A stretch of DNA of 64,000 nt, from the NCBI RefSeq assembly GCF_010731115.1, contig NZ_AP022616.1:4898001-4962000 (forward strand), given 5' to 3'. Below the pieces are notes generated by a model. That model had not been told where the DNA came from. It worked only from the letters and a program-made list of their open reading frames with translations, and made no database searches. The stretch comes from Mycolicibacterium phocaicum (GTDB lineage Bacteria > Actinomycetota > Actinomycetes > Mycobacteriales > Mycobacteriaceae). Positions 50,366 to 61,643 of this stretch are shown here, piece by piece. Both the position numbers and the translations under genes were made by a program. Position 1 is the stretch's first letter, and the number at the start of each line of letters is the position of its first letter.

Positions 50366-50878
50366 ATGGCTTTGAAGGCAAACATCCTCGGGATGGTCTA
50401 CAAGTACCCCGAGGTATTCGTGGTGGGCCGCGAACAGGTCAAGCAGTTCGCCAAGTCGGTGAAGTCCGAGGATCCGGCATCCATCGACGAGGCCGCCGCG
50501 GCGGAACTGGGCCATGACAGCCTGGTCGCCGGTCCGACGTTCGTGTCGATCGTGGCGAACCTGGTGCAACAGGACTTCTTCCGCAATGTCGACGTCGGCA
50601 TCGAGACGATGCAGATCATCCAGGTGGACCAGAAGTTCGTCTACCGCCGCCCGATCAAGGTGGGCGACCGGCTGCATGCCGAACTGGAAGTCATGTCGGT
50701 GGACAACCGTTTCAACGCCGACATCGTCGTCACCCGCAACACCCTCGCCGACGATGATGGCGACATCATCATGGAGGCCTACACCACGTTGATGGGCCAC
50801 GAGGGCGACAATTCGGTGTCGGTGCGCTACGACCGCGAGAGCGGACAGGTGCTGCGCTCGGCCGTCGGAGCGGATTAG
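50366..50878 (+). CDS. hadC: (3R)-hydroxyacyl-ACP dehydratase subunit HadC
   Basis: Second substrate-binding partner of HadB, for late elongation of meromycolates (HadBC). 170 residues, MALKANILGMVYKYPEVFVVGREQVKQFAKSV, paralogous to HadA (both contain the hot-dog helix E-AAAELG-D-L). The ATG follows the hadB stop by one base, so the three subunits are made together. Confidence 0.95.
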   Translation: MALKANILGMVYKYPEVFVVGREQVKQFAKSVKSEDPASIDEAAAAELGHDSLVAGPTFVSIVANLVQQDFFRNVDVGIETMQIIQVDQKFVYRRPIKVGDRLHAELEVMSVDNRFNADIVVTRNTLADDDGDIIMEAYTTLMGHEGDNSVSVRYDRESGQVLRSAVGAD

Positions 50879-51022
50879 TAACTCAGACACGGGCCGATGT
50901 ACACTCGGTCCTCGGGGATCCACCCTTTTCAGCGCGCTGTCCGTCGGTTACACATCGACCGATCGGGGAGCGCGCGAATTGTGTGAGGACCCAACTGGAA
51001 GCGCCGACCTGGTCGGTGCTGA

Positions 51023-51095
<73 letters not shown>

Positions 51096-51158
51096 CTCAA
51101 CTGAATACCGATGTGGACACTGGAATAGTGACCACCTGGAACAGACGAAAGGCATGCG

Positions 51159-52506
<1,348 letters not shown>

Positions 52507-52577
52507 TCGCGAGCCTCGGCTCCCGGTTAGCAGGAACGTAGTCGCGCCGCGACTACCTAGAAAGGAACACCACACCA

Positions 52578-53009
52578 ATGGCCCCGAAGAAGAAGAAGGT
52601 CGTCGGGCTGATCAAGCTTCAGATCCAGGCCGGCGCGGCCAACCCCGCCCCGCCCGTGGGTCCGGCGCTCGGCCAGCACGGCGTCAACATCATGGAGTTC
52701 TGCAAGGCGTACAACGCCGCGACAGAAAGCCAGCGCGGAAACGTCATCCCCGTCGAGATCAGCGTCTACGAGGACCGCACGTTCACGTTCGTCCTGAAGA
52801 CCCCGCCGGCCGCCCGGCTGCTGCTCAAGGCTGCGGGTATCCAGAAGGGTTCGTCCGAGCCGCACAAGACCAAGGTCGCCAAGATCAGCTGGGACCAGGT
52901 CCGCGAAATCGCCGAGACCAAGAAGGACGATCTCAACGCGAACGACATCGACGCCGCCGCCAAGATCATCGCCGGCACTGCCCGGTCGATGGGCATCACC
53001 GTCGAATAA
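52578..53009 (+). CDS. rplK: 50S ribosomal protein L11
   Basis: 143 residues beginning [46 protein letters not shown], followed by the C-terminal rRNA-binding domain ([20 protein letters not shown]). The protein that binds the GTPase-associated region of 23S rRNA and the target region of thiopeptides. AGAAAGGAA upstream. Confidence 0.97.
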   Translation: MAPKKKKVVGLIKLQIQAGAANPAPPVGPALGQHGVNIMEFCKAYNAATESQRGNVIPVEISVYEDRTFTFVLKTPPAARLLLKAAGIQKGSSEPHKTKVAKISWDQVREIAETKKDDLNANDIDAAAKIIAGTARSMGITVE

Positions 53010-53084
53010 GTAGTTCGACCCAAGCAATACCGCGGGAGGGCCCGCTTCGGCCCGCTAACCGCGACCTCTGAACTGGAGATTCAA

Positions 53085-53795
53085 ATGAGCAAGAACAGCA
53101 AGGCATACCGCGAAGCTGCCGAGAAGGTGGACCGCGACAACCTGTACACCCCGCTCCAGGCCGTCAAACTGGCCAAGGAGACGTCGTCGAAGAAGCAGGA
53201 TGCGACCGTCGAGGTTGCGATCCGGCTGGGTGTCGATCCTCGTAAGGCAGACCAGATGGTGCGTGGCACCGTCAACCTGCCGCACGGCACCGGTAAGACC
53301 GCCCGCGTAGTGGTGTTCGCGGTTGGTGAGAAGGCCGAGGCCGCTGTGGCCGCCGGCGCCGATGCCGTCGGTAGCGATGACCTGATCGAGCGTATCCAGG
53401 GTGGGTGGACCGACTTCGACGCCGCGATCGCGACGCCGGACCAGATGGCCAAGGTCGGTAAGATCGCCCGCGTCCTCGGCCCGCGTGGTCTGATGCCGAA
53501 CCCGAAGACCGGCACGGTCACCCCGGACGTGGCCAAGGCCGTGTCCGACATCAAGGGCGGCAAGATCAACTTCCGTGTCGACAAGCAGGCCAACCTGCAC
53601 CTGATCATCGGCAAGGCGTCGTTCGACGAGGTCAAGCTGGCCGAGAACTACGGTGCCGCGCTGGACGAGGTGCTGCGTGCCAAGCCGTCGTCGTCGAAGG
53701 GCCGTTACCTGAAGAAGGTCACTGTCTCGACGACCACCGGCCCGGGCATCCCGGTCGACCCGGCCGTCACCCGGAACTTCACCGAAGAGGCCTAG
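53085..53795 (+). CDS. rplA: 50S ribosomal protein L1
   Basis: 236 residues of L1, with the typical N-terminal [22 protein letters not shown] and the central [23 protein letters not shown]1 usually represses its own operon by binding the mRNA leader. ACTGGAGATTC lies before the ATG. A strong terminator closes the operon. Confidence 0.97.
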   Translation: MSKNSKAYREAAEKVDRDNLYTPLQAVKLAKETSSKKQDATVEVAIRLGVDPRKADQMVRGTVNLPHGTGKTARVVVFAVGEKAEAAVAAGADAVGSDDLIERIQGGWTDFDAAIATPDQMAKVGKIARVLGPRGLMPNPKTGTVTPDVAKAVSDIKGGKINFRVDKQANLHLIIGKASFDEVKLAENYGAALDEVLRAKPSSSKGRYLKKVTVSTTTGPGIPVDPAVTRNFTEEA

Positions 53796-53810
53796 GCCGA
53801 ATCCGCTTTC

Positions 53811-53854
53811 ACAACGGACCCCCGTACGACTTCGGTCGTGCGGGGGTCCGTTGT
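53811..53854. terminator. terminator with 20-bp stem and UUCG loop after rplA
   Basis: Arms 53811-53830 and 53835-53854 pair over 20 bases with one T-G wobble, joined by TTCG, and followed by TGTC. It sits between rplA and the convergent esterase gene (ending 53872), so it can stop both transcripts. Confidence 0.9.
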
Positions 53855-53871
53855 TGTCAGACGTAGAAGGA

Positions 53872-54900
53872 TCAGGCCGCCGTGCTGTGGTCGGTCGGTA
53901 TGGGCGCAGCCCCGGCGTCGACGAACGAGCGGACAGTGCGGCCGATGTCGGCGATGGCTGTCCGAGCCTCGGGGAGGATGTCGGCCAGGGCCTGGAAGAC
54001 GTGTGGCGCGCGTTCCCAGATCTGCACAGTGCAGGGCACGGCGGCCTCGCGGCAGCGCTGAGCCAGTTGCTCGACGTCGGCGAGGAGCACTTCGGTTGAG
54101 CCGACCTGGATGAAAACCGGTGGGAGACCGGTGAAGTCGTGGTTGGCCGGCGACCACAGCGGATCCAGTTCACCGCCCACCGCGAAGCCGACTCGGGCGA
54201 GAACTGACAGCGAGAACGCCGACAGCACCGCATCCTTCGGATCGTTGCGATGAGCTTGTCGCTGTGCGGGCTCGAGATCGGCCCATGGCGCGATGGCGAC
54301 GATGCCGCCGGGCATCGGCATTCCGCGTTCGCGTGCCGCCAAGGCCGTCGCAAAGGTGATTCCGCCGCCGGCGGAATCACCGGCAAACACGATCTTTTCG
54401 GGAGCGAAGCCCAGCCCGAGCAGGTGCTCATACGAATGGAGGGCGTCGGCGACGGTTCCCGTGAGATGTGCGGCCGGGAGTTGCCGGTAGTCCACGTTGA
54501 GCAGTGGGACGCCCGCGGCGTGGGTGATACGTCCAGCCAGCCGGCGATGGCTGTGCAGACCGCCCGCGACGAAGGCGCCGCCGTGGAAATAGAGGATCGC
54601 ACCGCCGTTGGGATCATCGGGACCGGCTATTGACTTGTGCCACAGCCATTCTGCCCGGAATCCCGGCAATTGGACGGCTCGGCGACGGGTGCCGCGTCGG
54701 GCTCGCAGTGGGAGTGTGACGAGTTCGGCGAAATTGGCGATGCGGAAGGCGGGTGAGCCGCGCAGCGGACCGCGGTCGGCCAGCACCACAATCCTGTCCA
54801 GCGCCGGCCGAATCGTTCGGCGGCCCAGAGTGTCTGCGACTCGCAGCGAGAGGCTCACCCGATTGGGCAGCTCGATGGTCACGCAATCGGTGGCGCTCAT
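53872..54900 (-). CDS. HSL-family alpha/beta hydrolase (LipR-like)
   Basis: A 342-residue esterase of the hormone-sensitive-lipase type: oxyanion YFHGGAFVAGG, nucleophile GDSAGGG, acid in QVGSTEVLLADVEQL and His in ERAPHVFQ. Its ATG overlaps the stop of the upstream monooxygenase by 4 bases (ATGA). Last gene of an operon with two Baeyer-Villiger-type monooxygenases and two SDRs; in that context it may cleave esters made by the monooxygenases. Similar in content to the mymA operon (lipR). Confidence 0.88.
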   Translation of the reverse strand: MSATDCVTIELPNRVSLSLRVADTLGRRTIRPALDRIVVLADRGPLRGSPAFRIANFAELVTLPLRARRGTRRRAVQLPGFRAEWLWHKSIAGPDDPNGGAILYFHGGAFVAGGLHSHRRLAGRITHAAGVPLLNVDYRQLPAAHLTGTVADALHSYEHLLGLGFAPEKIVFAGDSAGGGITFATALAARERGMPMPGGIVAIAPWADLEPAQRQAHRNDPKDAVLSAFSLSVLARVGFAVGGELDPLWSPANHDFTGLPPVFIQVGSTEVLLADVEQLAQRCREAAVPCTVQIWERAPHVFQALADILPEARTAIADIGRTVRSFVDAGAAPIPTDHSTAA

Positions 54901-56426
54901 GCGCGAACACTCTCGGTCGTGGAAGGCATTTCATAGCGGTAGTCGTCGAGCGGGAACTTGCGGTTGCCACGGCTCGCTTCGAAGAAACCCGAAGGGCGGA
55001 TGTAGGTGGTGTCGCCCTGCGAATTGCGGTAGTAGGTCGGCACATGCCCGTTGAGGTCAGCCAGGTAATAGCGCAACAGTTCGGCACGTTGGTAGGTCGT
55101 GCGGTGGTAGGCGTCTGCGGCTTCCTGTCGGATTTCGCAGGTGTGCGCTCCGCGGCGATGGGTCTCCGTGATCGCGCGGACCGCGTGGTCCGCCGTCATC
55201 TCGACGAAGGCATGCCAGCCCGACCCGGTCCACGAGTACGGGCCGCACAGCGTCCACCGGTTGGGCAACCCGGGCACCGAGACGCTCTCGTACGCCTGCA
55301 ACCCTTTCTCGTTGTAGAACTTGGCGAGGTCGAAACCATTGCGGCCCAAGATAGTTCCCGGACGGTATGTCTCCGGGTCGGAGAACACCTCGTAGCCGGT
55401 GGCCAGGATCAGCACGTCCAGCTTGTGGAGAATTCCGTCACGGGTCCGAACCCCGGTCGTCGTGATCTTCTCGATGGGATCGGTCACCAGCGACACGTTG
55501 GCTCGGTTGTAGGCCTGCAGGTATCCGTTGGACATCGTCGGCCGTTTGGCGAGCAGACCGAAGTCCGGTGTCAGCTTCGCGCTGGTTTCCGGGTCGTGCA
55601 CCGTCCTGGCCACAAATCTGCCGTAGCCGCGGATGCACCACGCGTCGACGCGGTCCAGCGTCGCGTGCGAGGTCCGCAGCGCCCCGCGAAGAATCAGGTC
55701 GACCACGACGAGGACGCCGCCGTGAATCGTGGCCTGCACACCGGGAACAGCCAAGAGTTTCTTCATCGCCAGGGGAACCTGGAAGTCGGGCTTGGGAATC
55801 GACCACACCGGGGTGCGCTGAAACACCGTGAGGTGACCGACCTCCGGAGCGATCGCCGGAATGATCTGCACCGCACTGGCTCCGGTACCGATGATGCCGA
55901 CGGCCTTGCCGGTCATGTCGTAGTCGTGATCCCAATCGGTCGGCCGTTGCACCTTGCCTTTGAACGATTTGGCGCCGGCGATCCCGACGTCCTCTCTGGG
56001 CCGGACGAACGCACCGACCGCGCTGATCACGAACCGCGCGGTGATGACGGAGCCGTCGGCGGCGTGCAGCTTCCAGAAGCTGCCGGTGTCGTCCCACTCC
56101 TCCCGCTCGATGTTGGTGTTGAATCGGATTCGCGAGTACAGCCCGTATTTCCGGGCGACGTCGACGTGGTACTGCTTGACCTCCGCGCCTTTGGCGAAGA
56201 ATCGATCCCAGTTCGCGTTGCGGGCGAACGAGTACTGGTACGCGATGGTCGGGATGTCCACGCCCAGACCTGGGTAGTGGTTCTCATGCCAGCTGCCGCC
56301 GACATCGTCGGCGCGCTCGAGGATGACGAAGTCGTCGATACCGGCCTTACGGAGCTTCACCCCTGCGGCGATCCCGCCGGGCCCTGCTCCGATGACGGCG
56401 ACCGCGAATTGCGGTGTCGTACTCAT
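54897..56426 (-). CDS. flavin-containing monooxygenase (Baeyer-Villiger type)
   Basis: A 509-residue FAD/NADPH monooxygenase: FAD-binding GAGPGGI (residues 12-18), second dinucleotide motif GIIGTGASAVQ, the FMO/BVMO linker motif FKGKVQRPTDWDHDYD and VLILATGYEVF. BVMOs insert oxygen next to a ketone to give an ester or lactone. Coupled at both ends (ATGA overlaps) to the frameshifted monooxygenase upstream and the esterase downstream. The ketone substrate is unknown. Confidence 0.88.
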   Translation of the reverse strand: MSTTPQFAVAVIGAGPGGIAAGVKLRKAGIDDFVILERADDVGGSWHENHYPGLGVDIPTIAYQYSFARNANWDRFFAKGAEVKQYHVDVARKYGLYSRIRFNTNIEREEWDDTGSFWKLHAADGSVITARFVISAVGAFVRPREDVGIAGAKSFKGKVQRPTDWDHDYDMTGKAVGIIGTGASAVQIIPAIAPEVGHLTVFQRTPVWSIPKPDFQVPLAMKKLLAVPGVQATIHGGVLVVVDLILRGALRTSHATLDRVDAWCIRGYGRFVARTVHDPETSAKLTPDFGLLAKRPTMSNGYLQAYNRANVSLVTDPIEKITTTGVRTRDGILHKLDVLILATGYEVFSDPETYRPGTILGRNGFDLAKFYNEKGLQAYESVSVPGLPNRWTLCGPYSWTGSGWHAFVEMTADHAVRAITETHRRGAHTCEIRQEAADAYHRTTYQRAELLRYYLADLNGHVPTYYRNSQGDTTYIRPSGFFEASRGNRKFPLDDYRYEMPSTTESVRA

Positions 56427-57942
56427 ACGCTCACACCTTCGGGTGACTGCACGGTATTGCGGGTGAAGCGGTAGTCCGACAGTGGGAAATGCTTGTTGGC
56501 CCAGCGCATTTCCAGCACCGTGGTCGGACGGAATGCCGCGGCGTCGCCGTGATGATTGAGGTAGTAGGTGTTGGAGCCGCCGCACGCAGAGGTCATCAGT
56601 GGCGTGCCGGCGACGCGCTTCTGCATGTCGGCGAAGAAGCGGTCGTGCGGTTCCTGCTTGACTTCTACACGTGTGGCTCCGCGTTGCCGCGCCTCGGTGA
56701 TGACGCGCACGGCGTGGTCCCCGGTCGACTCGATCAACACCAGATACGAGCCCGGCGCATAGGCGTACGGCCCGATGACGAGGAAGGCGTTGGGGAACTT
56801 CGGCGCCGAGACGCCCTGGTACGCCTGGTAGCGGTTGGCTTCCCAGAACTCGTTGAGGTCCACGCCGCCACGGCCCAGGGTCGGGAACGGCGGGGTGCTG
56901 CCCTTGGCCATGACCTTGAATCGGTGGCGCACACCAGCACATCGATGTCGTGCGCCGCGCCGTCTTCGGTGAGCACCGCATCGGGGGTCACCTTATCGAT
57001 CGGCTCGGTCACGAGATCGACATGCGGCAGGTTGTACGTCTTGAAGTACTCGTTGTGCATCGACGGCCGCTTGCAGCCCAGCAGGTATTTCGGGGTGAGC
57101 TTTTCCCGCGTCACCGGATCCTTGACCTGGGTGCGCATCCAGAGCTTCAGCGCGGCTTCGACGCCGCGGATGACCGGTTGCATCCGCCGCCCGTGCAGCA
57201 TGCCCGCACCGATGCCGATCTCGACACCCGCCAGTCCGACCGCGCGCAACGGCGCGCGCAGTACCGGGGTGCCCAGCACCGCCTTGGTGACCCGGCCAGT
57301 ATTCCAATCCAGCTTGGGGGCGACCCAGATCGGGGTGCGCTGGAACACCGTGAGGTGGGAAGCGACTTTCGCGACCTCCGGAATCAGCTGCAGCGCACTG
57401 GCGCCCGTGCCGATCACGCCTATCCGCCTGCCCCGCAGATCGACACTGTGATCCCAGGCGGCGGTGTGCAACACCGTCCCGCCGAAGCTGTCGATGCCCG
57501 CGATATCCGGCAGGTTCGGCACCTCCAGTCCGCCGATGCCCGCGATGATGAACCGGGAAGTCAGCTCACCGGAACCGGTACCGACGTGCCAGATGTCGTT
57601 CGCCTCGTCGAACCGGCACCCGGTGACCGTGGTGTTCAGGCGCAGCTTGGGCCGCAGCCCGTGGGTGTCCACGACGTCCTCGGCATAAGCCTGTATTTCG
57701 TGGCCGGGTGCGAACAACCGTGACCAGTCGCCTTTTTGGTGATAGCTGAACTGATAGATGAACGACGGGATGTCGACCGCGACGCCGGGGTAGCGGTTGG
57801 CGTTCCACGTCCCGCCGACCTTGTCCCATTTGTCGACGATGACGAAGTTCTCGATTCCGGCCTGCCGGAGCCGGACTCCGGCATTGATACCGCCGAAGCC
57901 CGCACCGATGACGACGACCTCGAATTCGGGGCTGGATGTCAT
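56423..57942 (-). pseudogene. flavin-containing monooxygenase with a one-base frameshift
   Basis: Paralogue of its neighbour (GAGFGGI near the N-terminus; GVIGTGASALQLIP; FGGTVLHTAAWDHSVD). The N-terminal frame runs correctly from 57942 down to codon VLVCAT, then falls out of frame; the correct C-terminus (FKVMAKGSTPPFPTLGRG... to VSV) continues in another frame from about 56921 to 56423. The junction reads TCGGTGG where TCCGGTGG (one extra C, between 56921 and 56922) would give the family motif CATGF. So one base is missing: either a pseudogene or a sequence error. The stop still overlaps the next start by 4 bases, which suggests the loss is recent. Confidence 0.85.
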
Positions 57943-58817
57943 TGCCGTACCTCCTGTTTCCCGGTCAGTCGGGTGAGGGCTTTATTGGCGAGCGGGAGCA
58001 CGGACTCGAGGCGATCGAACGAGGCCCGCGCGAGCAGCTCTCGAGTCAGACTGGGTGAGAACCGGAACAGCCCGTACAGCAGCCAAGACTCCGGTGCCAC
58101 AGGCACAATGGCCGAATTCCAGCGAACCGCCCGCTCGATGACCCGGGCGACCTTTTGTGGCGAGGTGTACGCGTACCGCTGGATGCCGCCCGCGCTCTCG
58201 CGCCAGGCTGCCTGTTCGTCCGCGGTGAGCCCGGCTCGCTCGCCATTGGCGAGCAGGTTGGTACGGATGGCGCCAGGGCAGATGGCGGTGACACCGATCC
58301 CTTTGCCGCGCAATTCGACTCGCAGCGCCTGCGAGGCCATCAGGACCGCCGACTTCGCGACGCCGTAGGCGGGCTCGAGCCCGGACGGGAAGTATGCGGC
58401 CGCCGACGACAGATTCACGATCTGGCCGCGAATTCCGTCATCGATCATCTGTTGCGCGAACACCCGCGATCCGTAGATGACGCTCATCAAGTTGATGTCG
58501 ATCTCACGCTGCCACTGGGCGGCGCTCATCTCGACGAACCCGCCGAGGTCCATGACGCCCGCATTGTTGATCAGCACGTGGGGCGCGCCGAAGTGGGCAA
58601 ACATCCACTCGCCGAAGGCCTCCCACTCGTCTTCGATGGCCACGTCCAGCCGGTAGGCGACGGCTTGGCCGCCCGCGCCGACGATTTGCTCGACCGTTTC
58701 CTTCGCGGCCGGCATGTCGATATCGGCGACGACCACCCGACCGCCCTTGGCGGCGAACAGCTTTGCCGTCTCGCGCCCGATGCCGGCCCCCGCGCCGGTG
58801 ATGATGACGTTCTTCAC
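57939..58817 (-). CDS. short-chain dehydrogenase/reductase
   Basis: A 292-residue classical SDR with TGAGAGIG (residues 7-14), NNAG and the YxxxK in PAYGVAKSA. It uses NAD(P)(H). GTG start at 58817, sharing one base with the stop of the upstream SDR; the stop overlaps the monooxygenase ATG by 4 bases. The C-terminal tail (WLLYGLFRFSPSLTRELLARASFD) with a hydrophobic patch suggests membrane association. Probably provides ketones for the monooxygenases. Confidence 0.88.
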   Translation of the reverse strand: MKNVIITGAGAGIGRETAKLFAAKGGRVVVADIDMPAAKETVEQIVGAGGQAVAYRLDVAIEDEWEAFGEWMFAHFGAPHVLINNAGVMDLGGFVEMSAAQWQREIDINLMSVIYGSRVFAQQMIDDGIRGQIVNLSSAAAYFPSGLEPAYGVAKSAVLMASQALRVELRGKGIGVTAICPGAIRTNLLANGERAGLTADEQAAWRESAGGIQRYAYTSPQKVARVIERAVRWNSAIVPVAPESWLLYGLFRFSPSLTRELLARASFDRLESVLPLANKALTRLTGKQEVRQ

Positions 58818-59680
58818 TATTTGCCTCCGAAGAGCTTGCCGGACAACGCAACGGCTTTGTCGGCGATCGACATGGTGAACAGGCCGTACAACCCGCGGGC
58901 GGTGCTCGGCGACAGGCGGTACAGGTACCAGCCGGCCCAGGCCTCGATGCCGACCGGCACCGTGGATAGGTTCCAGCGCACCGCGCGTTCGATCGCAGTT
59001 GCCACGCGATCCGGGGAACGGCCGAAGTGACGATGACCGGCGGCGAGCTTGGACGTCCATGCCGAACTGTCCGGATCACTGACCCCACCGCGAGTTCCGT
59101 TGGCGGCCAGGCTGGTTCGGATCAACCCAGGACAGATCGCGCTGACGCCGATGCCCTTGTCCCCGAACTCGGCACGTAGCGCCTGCGTGCCGAACCACGC
59201 TCCGGCCTTGGCGACCACGTACGAGGGGGCGATGGGCGTGGGCATGAATGCCCCGACCGAGCACACATTGACGATGTGACCGCGCGTGCCGGAGCCGACC
59301 ATGCGCTGCACGAACAATCGAGACCCGACCAGCGGGCTCATCATGTTGATCTGGATCATCCGCCGCCAGTCCGCGTTGGTCTGTTCCAGGAATCCGCCGC
59401 CGATCAGGATGCCCGCGTTGTTGACCACGACATCGGGCACTCCGTGCTCGGCGCAGACCCAAGCGGTGAATTCCTCCCAGTCGTCGAGGTCGGCGACGTC
59501 GAGTCGCCGGAACGCGGCGCTGCCACCGGCGTTCTCGATCAGCTCGACCGTCTCCCGGCCGGTCTGTTCGTTGATGTCGGCCACGACGACCGCGGAGCCG
59601 CTGCGCGCGAACCGCAGCGCTGTCGCGCGGCCGATGCCGCTGCCGGCGCCCGTCACCACTGTCACCGCCACGGTCGACAC
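58817..59680 (-). CDS. short-chain dehydrogenase/reductase, first gene of the operon
   Basis: A 287-residue SDR, paralogous to the next gene (TGAGSGIG at 10-17, NNAG, PSYVVAKAG for the YxxxK). GTG start at 59680. It ends with WYLYRLSPSTARGLYGLFTMSIADK like its neighbour, so the pair is an old duplication. Promoter TTGTTT-N17-TACTAT on the minus strand lies upstream at 59775-59747. Confidence 0.88.
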   Translation of the reverse strand: MSTVAVTVVTGAGSGIGRATALRFARSGSAVVVADINEQTGRETVELIENAGGSAAFRRLDVADLDDWEEFTAWVCAEHGVPDVVVNNAGILIGGGFLEQTNADWRRMIQINMMSPLVGSRLFVQRMVGSGTRGHIVNVCSVGAFMPTPIAPSYVVAKAGAWFGTQALRAEFGDKGIGVSAICPGLIRTSLAANGTRGGVSDPDSSAWTSKLAAGHRHFGRSPDRVATAIERAVRWNLSTVPVGIEAWAGWYLYRLSPSTARGLYGLFTMSIADKAVALSGKLFGGK

Positions 59681-59738
59681 CTTTCGGCCGTGCTGGTCGG
59701 GGTGTGCGCATCAGTCATGATCGACTCCTTGCTGCTTG

Positions 59739-59775
59739 CATTTCGGATAGTAGACATATTCAAAGAATGAAACAA
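59739..59775 (-). promoter_or_regulatory. promoter of the SDR-monooxygenase-esterase operon
   Basis: Minus-strand -35 TTGTTT (59775-59770), 17-base spacer, -10 TACTAT (59752-59747), then CCGAAATG. The 14 bases CATTTCGGATAGTA (plus strand, 59739-59752) recur exactly at the second monooxygenase promoter (61507-61520). The 241 bases 59681-59921 hold nothing else that I recognise. Confidence 0.65.
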
Positions 59776-59921
59776 TCTCTAATTTCGGACGAGTGGGAGT
59801 GGGCGGTGATCACCCCGCCGGGCACGGCGCCTCCGCGGCCGGACGGTGGTCCGAGTCGAATCGGCCGCCTGTCGGCACGGGGAACGCGCGAAGGTATTGG
59901 TTTGTAGTGCGTATTCGCTGC

Positions 59922-61481
59922 CTACGTCGACAAGGCGGCGCGGCTGCCCTCGGTGTTTCGCGGCTGGTCTACGTGAGACGAGTAGTCGTAACTGTCGAGG
60001 TCGAACGTCTTGCTGGCCAACCACAGGGAGACTCCGGACACCGGCCGGACGAACGGTGCGTCCCCGTGGCGGTCGAAGTAGTAGCTGTTCGCTTGAGTGC
60101 AGCTGGGCTGCACGAAGACGGTGTGGGCTGCCTTTTTCCGCATGCTGCGCATGTACTTGTCGTGGTGGTCCTGCTTGACCACCATGCGGGTCGCTCCCCG
60201 GCGCCGCGTCTCTTCGAGGCAACGCATGATGTGACGGCAGTTGGCTTCGATGATCGAGAACCATGATGCGCCGGCCACCGACCACGGTCCGTTCATCAGC
60301 CAGAAGTTCGGGGCAATGGGTGTCGAGATGCCCTCGAAGTTCTGGTATCGATGCTCGTCCCAGAAGGCGCCGAGCTCTACGCCGTCGATCCCCACGACCG
60401 GGAAGGCCGGCACCGCGCCGAGTTGGAGGATGTTGAAACCCGTTGCCAGCACGAGCGTATCGACAGCGTGCTCAGTCTCGCGGGGCTCGCCCGACTGCGG
60501 GTCGCGGGTTTGGGTGACGATGCCGTGTGCGGTGATCCGGGCGATCGGGTCGGTGACGAGCGCAACGTCGTCACGGTTGAAGGAGGTCAGGTAGCTGTTG
60601 GAGAACGACGGCCGTTTACATCCGAATGCGTATGCCGGAGTGAGCTTTTCGCGCACTTCCGGATCTGTCACCTGATTCTGCAGGTGCCGGCGGCAGATGC
60701 GCTCCAGGGAGCGAACCAGGAACGGCAGCCGCGTGTGGTAAACGATGCCCGTGGTGAAGATGAAGTCGGAGATCGCGGTGGTGATGGCGCGGACCGTGTC
60801 CTGAGTGAGCGGGGCGGCGGCGAACGTTGTGCGGATCCACGGCGGGATGGCGGTGTCGAACTTCGGCATCACCCAGATGGGTGTGCGTTGGTACACCTCC
60901 AGATGTGCGGCCCTCTCGGCAAGAATCGGCACCAACTGGAGCGCGGTGGCACCGGTTCCGATCACTGCCACCCGCTTGCCGTCGATGGCAACGGAGTCGT
61001 CCCACCGGGCAGTGTGCACCAGTTCGCCGCGAAAATCGTTGATGCCCTTGATGTCCGGATTCTTCGGCTGATCGAGTGGGCCTACCGCGCCGATCAGGAA
61101 CCGCGCGGTGATCACGTCGCTGCCGGTGTGTAGGCGCCAGACATTCTCGTGTTCGTCGAACACCGCCCGATCGACCTTGGTGCGCAACTGAATGTGCGGT
61201 TCGAGGCCGTACTTGCGCACGCAGTGCTCCGCGTACTGCTTGAGCTCGGCACCGGGTGCGAACAGCCGCGACCATGATGGGTTGCGCTCGAAAGAATAGG
61301 AGTATGTGGTTGACGGGATGTCAACGGCGATACCGGGATACCGGTTGTGGTGCCACACTCCACCGACCCCGTCGGCGGCATCCAGAATGCGGAAGTCCCG
61401 GAACCCGGCCCGCCTGAGCTGAATGCCCAAACCGATTCCCGAGAATCCGGCGCCGACTACGGCGATCTCGTGATCGACCAT
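59922..61481 (-). CDS. flavin-containing monooxygenase (Baeyer-Villiger type), second locus
   Basis: A 519-residue paralogue of the two monooxygenases above. FAD motif GAGFSGI (10-16), second nucleotide motif VIGTGATALQ, FRGELVHTARWDDSV linker motif and TLVLATGFNIL. AGGGAGA lies nine bases before the ATG. It is followed by the SDR operon promoter region and is divergent from a TetR regulator, whose likely operator covers its -35. Frame intact; substrate unknown. Confidence 0.88.
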   Translation of the reverse strand: MVDHEIAVVGAGFSGIGLGIQLRRAGFRDFRILDAADGVGGVWHHNRYPGIAVDIPSTTYSYSFERNPSWSRLFAPGAELKQYAEHCVRKYGLEPHIQLRTKVDRAVFDEHENVWRLHTGSDVITARFLIGAVGPLDQPKNPDIKGINDFRGELVHTARWDDSVAIDGKRVAVIGTGATALQLVPILAERAAHLEVYQRTPIWVMPKFDTAIPPWIRTTFAAAPLTQDTVRAITTAISDFIFTTGIVYHTRLPFLVRSLERICRRHLQNQVTDPEVREKLTPAYAFGCKRPSFSNSYLTSFNRDDVALVTDPIARITAHGIVTQTRDPQSGEPRETEHAVDTLVLATGFNILQLGAVPAFPVVGIDGVELGAFWDEHRYQNFEGISTPIAPNFWLMNGPWSVAGASWFSIIEANCRHIMRCLEETRRRGATRMVVKQDHHDKYMRSMRKKAAHTVFVQPSCTQANSYYFDRHGDAPFVRPVSGVSLWLASKTFDLDSYDYSSHVDQPRNTEGSRAALST

Positions 61482-61506
61482 CAGATTGCTTCTCCCTTGA
61501 AGTTCA

Positions 61507-61547
61507 CATTTCGGATAGTACCCATATACATATTGTGGCACAATATG
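61507..61547 (-). promoter_or_regulatory. monooxygenase promoter with perfect TetR-type operator
   Basis: Minus-strand -35 TTGTGC (61543-61538), 17-base spacer, -10 TACTAT (61520-61515). A perfect 9-1-9 palindrome, CATATTGTG-G-CACAATATG, at 61529-61547 covers the -35. It is 96 bases from the TetR start, so the regulator probably represses both directions. Confidence 0.75.
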
Positions 61548-61643
61548 AAATTTCGGTGCGGGGCGCGACGTCGAATCCCCGGCACGCCGAAGCGGTAGTC
61601 TTGCCACTCGGCGGTGAATGGTCGGCGTAGGGCGGAGGGCGCA

